A DNA stretch of 64,000 nucleotides from NCBI GenBank assembly GCA_002682825.1, contig NOKP01000013.1, positions 1,329,351 through 1,393,350 on the forward strand, given 5' to 3'. The position numbers and the translations under genes are program-made. Under the pieces are notes generated by a model that worked only from the letters and a program-made list of their open reading frames with translations, made no database searches and was not told the DNA's origin. This DNA is from Neonectria sp. B-13. Its lineage: Eukaryota > Ascomycota > Sordariomycetes > Hypocreales > Nectriaceae. Positions 55,394 through 64,000 of the stretch are shown here, in pieces; position 1 is the stretch's first letter; each line of letters begins with the position of its first letter.

Positions 55394-58081
55394 TTAGTAG
55401 TCGGACAATCTCAGTTTCTTGCCCACATCCCGGCGGCGGGCTTGCGCCGCTGCCCGCTCCGAGGCGCGCGTCTCATTTGCGTCGAAATGCACGCTGCGGT
55501 TCTTGAGGGCCTGGAGAAGCATGCCGGCGTCGAAGAAGCCATCTAGGAGCGAAGTTAGGAACTGCAATGATGATGATGGTAATGAGCTAGGGGGTAACTT
55601 ACATCCGCCAATCTCGTCATCCTCGCTGAAGGCACTGCTATCATTGGTAGGAGAGGTAGTGCCCGTGTTGGAGCGAATGTTGTCCAGAGCGGTGATGGGA
55701 CGTCCACGGGACTTGACTCGGCTTGATGGCTTGTTGTGGTTCATGGCTAACTCAGCCTCGCGGGCTCGACTGGACTTCATAGTAGACAGCTTGCGGTTGG
55801 TGATGCGCAGGATGCGGCGGATCTCGAGTAGGTAACTCTCGAGGGTATCGATGAAGCGAGCCGTCTGGCGATGCTTGCTAGACACGCAGATGGAGATGCC
55901 ATCGTCCTTGATGATATATCCAATGCCAAAACCATCTCCCGAAGTGGGACCGAAGCCGAACTGTCGGAGAGCTGGGTTTCCACAGTTGGATGTGGAGAGG
56001 ATGGTGTTGTTCAATTTATCCCAGCCCGAGTCGGAGAAGATGAGCGGGAGAGGATTCTGGTCCCGCGATCGCGAGTTGGTGCTGTAGCCACGCTCGCGCG
56101 AGGGCTTCAACTCGATGCCATCGGTAGAGCCGATGGAGTCATTGGTAGGGCTGCCGACGGGCGAGTTGATGCCTTTCTCCGAGTAACCATCCAGTGGGCT
56201 AGAGTAGCCAGTGCTGCTAAGGCCGCTATCTAAGTCCTCGTTGAGGCTTCTCTGCCAGACACAGAGCAAAGCGTACAGATGACGGTCGCAGCCCTCTGCC
56301 TTGGAGCACTGCCTCGTGCTTGCGGAATGCTTCACGCAGGCTTTCTTCAGGGCCTCGATCTTGGCCTCGGCGGAGGTCTCTGACCAGAAAGCCTGCACAA
56401 AGTCGACCGACTCGGTAGTGACACTTCGGATGGCCTCAGTCCGACCATGCAAATACACCTTGGTCATGGCGGGCTCGTAAGTGCATTCCACACGACCATA
56501 GAGACCATAGTAGGCAGCTTGGAAGGCCATCTGGACGAAGGCGTCGGGTGAGAAACCCATGGATGTGATGAAGTTTTTGCCGTAGTGATCGAAATCCAAG
56601 CACTGGAACTCGTTCTGCCCAATGAGGTCGGACAGTCTGGTCTCAGCAAAGCGAACAGCGACGCTCAACTCAGGGATCATGTCCCACTCTAGCTTGCGGG
56701 GGGTGGTGTTGACGTCGCCAAAGCTATCGGGATCTCGCTTGGCAGGGTCAGGGCTGACCGAAGCCCAGAGGCTGGGAGCTTGGCCGTTGATGGTACGGGC
56801 GAATCGAAGAATGGTATCTGTGTAGATATCGCTTGCGAATCGAAGAACAGTGTGCCCATCCACGCCAGTGTGCTCGAAGTTGATACCAGCACTTCCATTC
56901 TTGCAAACAATGATCTGAAGCTTGTCGTACCAGCGGTTGGTGCAAGTGCCGATTTGGACACCCTTTTCCACCTCGTTGGTTCCGCACAGCATGTTCTGGC
57001 AGAGGGCTGCTGCATCAGTAGACTCGGTGTAGTCGAGACAGAGGACGAAGAGAGCTGAGTCGACAATAGCGAGAGAGTCGGCGTTGTTTGAGTCGGGCTC
57101 ACGAGTCAGGACATCTCTCAAGCCTGACCACACCTTACGGTTCTCGGTACTCAAGACACCTAGAGCCCCTTTCGCAGCCTCTTGAATGGGGGTTTGTGTG
57201 GCATCGTCGATGATAGTCTGAAGATTGATCGAGATGTCCTTCTCCGTCATGATGAGATCTGAGTTGTGGTCTAAAACATCAAACCAGTAAAACTGTCCGT
57301 GACAGATGACGACAACGTGCTTCGATTCAGGGTCTTGTTCAATTTGGCAGCCATCCTCGGTGGGGACTCGGGCCGTGCCAAATAGCCTGGAGAATTGGTA
57401 CATGCAGAGGGGAGTTCCCTTGATCTTGTCGGGAGGCAGCTCCTCCTTCCGTACGGCTCGGATGAACCTGAGCGAAGACACCACCAAAGACGCTGCACGG
57501 GTCACTTGGTTGTTGCGGGCGGGCGTTGGATCATCTTCCAGGAGGAAGAACGGATTCAAGTTGAGAACCACAGGGTTGTCGAAGTTGAGGTACGAATCAT
57601 ACCCTATCGAGCGTTAGAGAACGAGTCAAGAAACGGAGCAATGTGGGTAGTGCATACAAAACTGCTCAATGTAGCTGGTCTTTCCCTGAGCATATTGCTT
57701 CAACTTTTCCTGCAGCTCAGGCCCCACAGTCTTTAGAAACTCATCCACCGCGTACTGGGTCTCTGCGTATTCTCGGGGTGATTGAAGGGGGCGAAGAGAG
57801 TCGAGGTATCGGCTGCAAGTGAGGGCTAAGTCGGGGATGGGAAGTTTGGGTAGTTTGTCCTGGCCGGAAAATGTGATGCCGCCCTCCTTCTTGGATTCGG
57901 CCATTGGGTATCTCGTGTAGTCGCCGTTGAGCTTGGGTGGAGAGTCCCGTCTTTGGGGCAGTTCAGGAATATCTGGAAGGGAACGAGGGATGGCTGAGGT
58001 GATGGGAGCGGATATGGGAGTTGGTTCGGCAAGTCTTTCCCCTAGAGGCTGGGGGAGAGCAAAGGTGCGAACTTGAGTCAT
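55394..58081 (-). CDS. Carnitine O-acetyltransferase, FacC/Yat2 type
   Basis: Complement of exons 57658-58081, 55603-57603 and 55394-55542 gives 857 residues. The acyltransferase core begins Leu-Pro-Lys-Leu-Pro-Ile-Pro-Asp-Leu. It has Phe-Trp-Tyr-Asp-Ser-Tyr-Leu across the first intron, then Pro-Phe-Phe-Leu-Leu-Glu-Asp-Asp. The catalytic block is Glu-His-Thr-Gly-Val-Asp-Gly-His, with His386 the expected base. It ends with Gly-Gly-Tyr-Gly-Phe-Phe-Asp across the last intron. A Ser/Gly-rich insert at about 593-658 and an extended C-terminus make it longer than peroxisomal/mitochondrial Cat2-type enzymes (about 640). There is no mitochondrial presequence and no C-terminal peroxisome signal (ends Leu-Ser-Asp-Tyr), so a cytosolic enzyme moving acetyl groups between CoA and carnitine is likely. 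FacC-type enzymes serve growth on acetate. Confidence 0.9.
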
Positions 58082-61000
58082 TCTGTTAGTTTAGGTGAAC
58101 CGTGAATATGGTCGCCGTTATGCGTAGAGAGGCGAGACGCTGGTGCTAACGTTGAGGCCGCGGAGAGCGGTTCGGTAAAAGTAGTGACAATCTTGCAGAA
58201 AATCGGCTGACATTACACTGAATGCAGTCTGTGATATGAAGGGGCAAAGATTGATTATCGACGGAGATTGGGGTAGAGGAGAGGAAAGGAAAGGGAAGGG
58301 GATATGGGATCGATATAAAGCAAAGCATTGTGACCTCGCTGACTTAGACAAGAGTCAAGTGGACCCTCCACACGCCCTCCACACGCCCTCCGCACCGGCC
58401 GGGGGGTAGCCGAACGCCAGGGAAAGGCCCTTGGGATGTGGGAGGGAAGCCAGGTTGGCAGGAGGGTAGGAAGCGAAACTCCTCCGCAGGCCCGACAACA
58501 ATGGTGGATGGGGTGGCAATTTGCACACTGCCGAACATGGGCGCAGGGGCTATCTTGGGAAACACAACCAGGCACAACGACTTACCGAGAACGGAACTAG
58601 AGGGCCCATCTACCGTAGACAGCGAGAATTCCCCGAATCAAAGCGGCAAGGAGCTTGGGGATGCCGATACACCGGAGGACTGGACAAAACGTTTTGGAGG
58701 TGATGACCAGGGGAGGGCGTGAGAGCAACACGAGGTTCCGGTAATGACTTTACAGTGCCTGTGTCCGTACCCCGAGGACAAATGGCTCACATGCAAAAAG
58801 GAACAGAGTACCTGAATAGGAAACAGGAACAGCACCGGCAGGTTTGTTCGGGTGTGGGGGCCCCGTCACGGTTGACTTCCGAATGAGAGGCTTGGGAGCA
58901 CAAGGACCGGCGAAGTTGGATCTTCGGACGACAGGATGTCGAAGAAACGGTGCCAGAGCCAATGCCGTGGCGGCGAAGAAAGCAGACACGCCGAGAACTG
59001 GGCTAGGCCTGGGCCAGGGGTGCGGGCTAGAGGCGCTCCACTTGGGGGCTCTGGGGGATGTTGGAGATGAATAGACGGCGTGGGACTGGCTGGTTGCGCG
59101 TTGTGCAGCTTCTGATGACGGAGGAGGGGAGGAGTGGCCGTCTCATCTGGCGTAACCCCACGATGCGATATGCGATGAGGGGGAAGGAGATGCGTCAGGC
59201 AACGTCCGCGTCCGCGTTAGGGATCCAGGTTCCAATCAAAGCGACAGGCTGTGTGCAATTCTCCCATGAAGACACGAATGAGTCCGGGCAGTTGATCACC
59301 TGGGCGCACGTCGCGTCGTTGCAAAAGATATATCACAGCACGGTTGTTGAGTGCCGCGGCCAGTTCGTCTGGTGCTTCTGTCTTTCATGTGCCATAGTGT
59401 GCACGCGGATGTTTTCCATGGCTGACTGTTGCTGCAAGGCTGCTTGCGGCTAGGTGGGTTGGTACTTGGTAGGCCGCCACGAGTCCACGACGCCGGCTTG
59501 GAGAGGCACCCGTCATCACGGGTCCCACCTCACGCTGGTAGCTAGAACTGGGATTGAAACTTGATGCTGACCCATCACAAAATTTCGATTAGTATCCAGG
59601 TTGCCAGGCATCACTGACCATCGAGATGGTGTGGTGGTGCCCAGTTCGCTTAACGCACTTGCGCGCTGCTCATAGTCCGGCCTCGCCGAAGCAACTCTAT
59701 GTATGGATCTAATTGTTAAAGCGTGGAGTCCAGCTCTAATCGAAAAAGCTTGTGTCTTGCCGTTTGAACATGGCGACGATGCCGGCGTCCTCCGAGGGGA
59801 GTGTTCTGCACATGGGGAGTGTGGCGAAGGCACGGTGGAAGGAAGCTCAGGAGTATTCCCGAGGACCAACGGAGCCGTCAAAGTCTGAAGAGAAGAGGAT
59901 CCTCCGGTTGCGAAGTCTGCGGTTGCGAAGCCTGAGAACGCCATTGGGTGCGCACAGTCGAATCTCGTCTCGGTTCGGCCCAAAGGACGCCAGTGAGGCG
60001 AGGCCTCGCCCGTTCCTCTCGGACCCGTTCCCTTCGGACGCTTTCCTTGGGACCTTGACTGCCACACGGCACGAAGCACACCCATTTCGTCATTGCCCGC
60101 CCGGGAACGTGGTTGGCTCCCGCGGTGGAGTGTGGTGGAGTTGTGCCCAGTGTGGCCGGCTGCGTCAATGACTGGGTGGCGGATTGTGCCTTTTCGCGGG
60201 ATGAACGATATTGGTACAGGATTCTCTGGGAATGTTGCATCTTGGAGGGGTGCTCCTCATGGCAATTGGGGGAAGACATGGGGATCCCGCGGGGTAACCT
60301 TGTCATATCATCCTGCCACTTGCGCCTGCCCCCCGTGGCTTTGTCTCTTGCCGTAATATCAGACTTGGATAGTCTCCATACACAAATCTTCAATGTGCCT
60401 TTCTCGACAAACCGTCCTACCGATAGCATGCCTACGACCACAGCGTCAATAGTGACAATCATCCCCGGATTGACTGGCCTTGACATGCACGAGCTATGGG
60501 CCATTCCTAGTTCCGTCTTTGACTTCGCTTCCCCCAACCAACCTCTGCCTGCACGTGATCCCGCGTTAGGAGGTGTTGTCACACCATCCGGCACCCTGCC
60601 TGGCTTCGACCCACTGCAAGGTCCGGATGTCCGGTAGCGGACGGGCCTTCGGCTGCAGCCTCCGAATTCCACCCTCCGGCCCGGCGTCTCGAGATTTTCT
60701 TCTTCTCTCATCCGACCCCGGAGGTGTTGGATGCGTGCCTGCAGATCTTTCCATTGCTTAGGCGCATCCCACTATATTCCCCTGAAAGGCTGAGGTGTTG
60801 AGATGTGAGATTATTTGGCAAGCTGGCTTGTCGAGTATCAATCTTATCGATCTTTGCAATTCTCCAAGCAATCTATCACGCATTCTCACAGGCAAACGAC
60901 TCAATCTCGTTCACCTATCGGTGGCTCTCAAAGAAGCCACCAGATACCGGCGCTCGACCACATACCTAGTACACACCTGGCTGACATGGAGACCGGGGCA

Positions 61001-61773
61001 ATTACAAGGCCTTGCAAGTTGACGCGGCAGCTGAGGCTCCCTTCAGGCCTCCAGAATCCTTCCTGCGAACAAAGTCGTGGCTGCCTGCTTACAACAGGGA
61101 CCCCAGTTGAGACACGTGTTCTTAGTCTTCGCGGTTTCCACGCCAAACAGCTAGGAAGTGAAAGTGAAGTGGTAACAAAACGTCCTGTAGAGTGGGAGGC
61201 CGCTCCAAGTTGGCAACGCCCTAATTTATGCCCTGACGACTGTAGAGGCAGTGATCTCTTGGGTTGATCATCGAAAAGATGCCTCAGCCAGGTACTCTTT
61301 CGAGGAGCTGTCAAACTGGAGCTAGTCTGTTTGTGGCTTACCTTTCGAAGTCAGCCTGGCGCTTTGCCGATTTAGGCAACGCATTCGAGCTTAACTACTT
61401 GAACTGGTCGTGTTCAGGGGCACAGCCTTCGTCTGATCATATCTGGAATAATAACTGGCGACTTGCCCCTGTTATGAATGTGATTCATGATTGGGGAATC
61501 GTGTCCTCTTGCTTCCTACAATGGGAAAACCATTCGAGGTTATCTATTTATCATCGCTTCAGCACCCAGGCTCTGCAGATGAATATGTCTAACATCACCA
61601 ATATCTGGAAGGAGTTTGGGGCTTGCAGATTTCCCATGTTGCATTGCGTATTTCATAGCAGGACCCCGAGGATAAAAATCTCCTTTGATTCCTCTCCAAT
61701 TCACCATTCCTGCCTTTGAAGCTCGCGGTCCCATTCAACCTACGAGCATTCGTGATATATCAACTCATCCATC
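58082..61773. other. 3.7 kb divergent region without a supported gene
   Basis: Upstream region of both the carnitine acyltransferase and the MFS gene. It includes short direct repeats at 58365-58391 (CACACGCCCTCC) and 59904-59933 (a 15-base unit, twice). Open frames up to about 277 codons (for example 59878-60711 minus and 60113-60637 plus) overlap one another on opposite strands and show no recognisable domain. I treat the region as non-coding, with small or spliced genes not excluded. Confidence 0.45.
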
Positions 61774-64000
61774 ATGATCATCACCTATCTCTGGCGGCGG
61801 TGGAAGGCCACTTCCCCAGAATCGACAACAGGGGAACCAGCAACAGGGGAACCGACGACACAACCAATTAAAACTCCAAAGCAGGTGACGTGTTCGCATC
61901 GCGAAGTACTTTCAGATTCGCCTTGCCTTGACTGCAAAGCTGCAAAGAAGGTAGCAACGAAATACCGATGGAGAATTGTTCTTTGCTTGGCATGGCCATT
62001 TGCCCTCCAGTCTCTCGACTCGACAATGTGCGGCTTCCTATCTGTTTTTAATGACTTATCCACTGACATACTTACCTCGACAGCATCGCAACCGCATTGC
62101 CGTGGATCGCTGGAGATTTCGGAGAGGTTTCGCAGCTGAACTGGATCGTCTCTGCCTTTAACCTTACCTCGGCCGCCTTCATTCCATTCTGGTCGCAGAT
62201 GGCAGACGTGTTTGGAAGGAACGCGTCCCTCAATGCTTCCATCATCTTCATGATCATCGGCAGTGCTCTCTGTACTGGCGCCCCGACCAGCACGTTCCCG
62301 GTCCTCCTGCTAGGCCGTGGCTTCCAAGGTATTGCGGCAGCAGGAATCAATGTTGTCATTCGCACTATTCTTGCCGACAAGGTCTCGCTTCAAGAAAACG
62401 CGAAGAACTGGGCCATCTTCTCACTCGTAGGCGGCGCATCGTACGCTCTCGGCCCCGTCATTGGTGGTGCGTATTTCCTTCACATGGTGAGCTCGTAGAA
62501 TCTAGTATACTGACGAACAATCCCAGGCTACCTCACCAGCGCAGATTGGAGGTGGTGTTTTGCGATCAACCTCCCTGTTGCCGTAGTGGCATTAGTTGTC
62601 ATCTTCTTCTTTCTCAGAAAGGAGTTGCTTGGCCCTCAACCCATCCCCGAGCTTGAAGAAACAGCTGAAACCGGACGAAGGACAAAATTTGCCGCGAGAC
62701 TCAAGACTGTTGATGTTGGCGGCCAGCTCATGTTCATTCTTGGGTTTGGCCTCATCATTCTATCGCTAACGTGGGGTGGTGCAACCTACCCGTGGGCGTC
62801 TGCTGCCGTAATTGTCCCTCTCGTCATCGGCTGTATGCTCTCAGCTGGTTTCCTCTACTGGGAGTTTCTCCTTGCCCCTGGAAATCCCCTGGCAAAGAGA
62901 ATGCCCTGGCAAAGGGCTATGCTTCCATGGGTTTTGCTCTCCAACAGAGATATCGGTTTGCTGTTCTATTGCGAGTGTGCCACTGGTGTGGGCATGTACG
63001 CTGTGGGTCTCGAAAAGCGACGCCTTGCTTTCAACGTGCTGACTGAGATGGGCTAGGTTCTCTACTTCTGTAACATCTACTTCATTGCTGTCAGGGTATG
63101 TATGGCCACAGCTACCTGTTTGTCTCTGATCTAACACGGGATAGGGCTATGACTCCGATAAGGCTGGTGTTCAGCTTTTGTATTTTCTTCCTGGGCTCTC
63201 AGCTGGCGTCTTTATATGCTCATTCATGTGCAATAAATGGCCTCGCATGACGTTTCCGTCTGTGATGCTGGGAACTGTCACCGAAGCAATCGGTATTGGT
63301 CTCCTGGGTTGGGCCATCTACGCCGAGCGTCTCGGGGCCATCTACGGAATGATGGCGTTGGTCGGATGTGGCACCGGCCTGCGATTCATGGCCTCGCCGC
63401 TGCACGGCATTGGCCTATTTAAGAATCTCCGAGCCTCGGTCATTGGGCTGATGGCGGTCGCTGTTCCCTTCGGTGGCACCATCGGATTGACCATTATGTC
63501 AACAGTCTTCAACAACACGTCTGGCCTCGACTCGAACGATAGCGACTTCTCCCAGATTCAATCACAGCCCAAGGATATTCGGGACCAAGCTATTCACGAT
63601 GCAAAGGTAGACATAGCCACAGACGTTGAGTACGATATATCGCTGACCGTGCTTCCAGATGGGTGTCGTCTGGGCATTCGTTTCTATCACGCCTCTTGTC
63701 GTAATGGTTTGCTTGTCCACTCCCAGTAGATGCATCGTGTACTGACATTTCTCTTAGGCTGTTGTATGTGCCTCGTGTCTGGGCAACGTGAAGTTCAACC
63801 AGGGCCCCATGGGGGAGGACGGGAACTTGACCGACATGATAATAAAAGGTAGTTACCTGCTGAGCCTGGTGAAGAGAGAAAAGAGGCAGGACGAGGAAGA
63901 CAAGGGGAGTCGACTGGAGAGCTCTCATGGCCAAGGGTGGTCGGAAAACATCACTATAAAGGAGGCTGCCCAACGAAGCCAGGTAATCGATAAGGATAGT
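61774..64000 (+). CDS. MFS multidrug-type transporter (DHA2, 14-spanner), 3' end outside window
   Basis: Seven exons are visible: 61774-62027, 62084-62466, 62527-63002, 63057-63095, 63145-63606, 63659-63706 and 63758 to beyond 64000. All phases close; at least 635 residues. The first helix carries Leu-Asp-Ser-Thr-Ile-Ile-Ala-Thr-Ala-Leu-Pro, the motif D1 of 14-spanner drug:proton antiporters. Next come Trp-Ser-Gln-Met-Ala-Asp-Val-Phe-Gly-Arg (motif A), Gly-Arg-Gly-Phe-Gln-Gly-Ile (motif B region) and Leu-Gly-Pro-Val-Ile-Gly-Gly-Tyr (antiporter motif C). These pumps export toxins or metabolites at the plasma membrane. The cytosolic N-terminus has a short Thr-Thr-Gly-Glu-Pro repeat. The last visible exon is a long charged cytosolic tail. 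No biosynthetic genes are visible beside it, so the substrate is unknown. Confidence 0.9.

Noticed and set aside
60113..60637. 174-codon plus-strand frame
   Set aside because: Part of it reads plausibly, but there is no family match, no splice continuation and a long overlapping opposite frame.
59878..60711. 277-codon minus-strand frame upstream of the MFS gene
   Set aside because: Overlaps several frames on both strands, Arg/Ser/Pro-rich, no recognisable domain; probably chance in GC-rich DNA.

Overview
The window is nuclear DNA of a filamentous ascomycete (Pezizomycotina, most likely Sordariomycetes). The evidence is GT-AG introns of about 50-120 bases in most genes, CTAAC/CTGAC branch points, a HET-domain gene, a DASH-complex gene, a PSP1-domain gene, a FacC/Yat2-type carnitine acyltransferase and a 14-spanner MFS pump. 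I see no operons, transposase genes, rRNA, convincing tRNA or CRISPR. Two runs of exactly 100 N (19426-19525 and 51983-52082) are scaffold gaps.

Layout. 0-5 kb: 3' part of a HET-domain gene, DASH subunit Dad3, mitochondrial ribosomal protein S5 (minus), and a 77-residue single-span membrane protein. 5-11 kb (minus): an unrecognised 561-residue protein and a five-exon Ras exchange factor with a divergent Ras-like domain at its N-terminus. 10.7-15.7 kb: no gene seen. 15.6-19.3 kb: a Ser-rich orphan protein, a HIT-finger protein (minus) and mitochondrial NFU1 (plus), the last two divergent from a short shared promoter. 19.3-26.3 kb: one gap, no gene seen, and the long leader of a PSP1-domain gene (26.3-29.0 kb). 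30-32.5 kb: an unrecognised basic/coiled-coil protein and ribosomal protein eL15. 34.1-38.6 kb (minus): a six-exon Pumilio/PUF RNA-binding protein. 38.6-44.6 kb: no gene seen. 44.6-49.9 kb: RNA polymerase III second-largest subunit (plus), tail-to-tail with RAD57 (minus). 49.9-53.2 kb: gap, no gene seen. 53.2-54.5 kb: a single-pass cell-surface protein with a sensor-like layout. 55.4-58.1 kb (minus): carnitine acyltransferase. 58.1-61.8 kb: no gene seen. 61.8 kb to the end: an MFS drug-type transporter cut by the window edge.

The genes are mostly housekeeping: mitochondrial translation and Fe-S assembly, Pol III transcription, cytosolic ribosome, snoRNP assembly, recombination repair and kinetochore. 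They are mixed with signalling and RNA-control genes (RasGEF, PUF, PSP1). I see no biosynthetic cluster. All exon joins were deduced by eye from splice consensus, reading-phase closure and family similarity. I found no clearly new multi-gene system. The most interesting items are the GTPase-like/RasGEF fusion, the PUF gene with an internal in-frame start inside a long intron, a 13-base exon in the Pol III gene, three orphan genes, and short intergenic words (TACTCCGTA and TACCTA families) that recur across the window.
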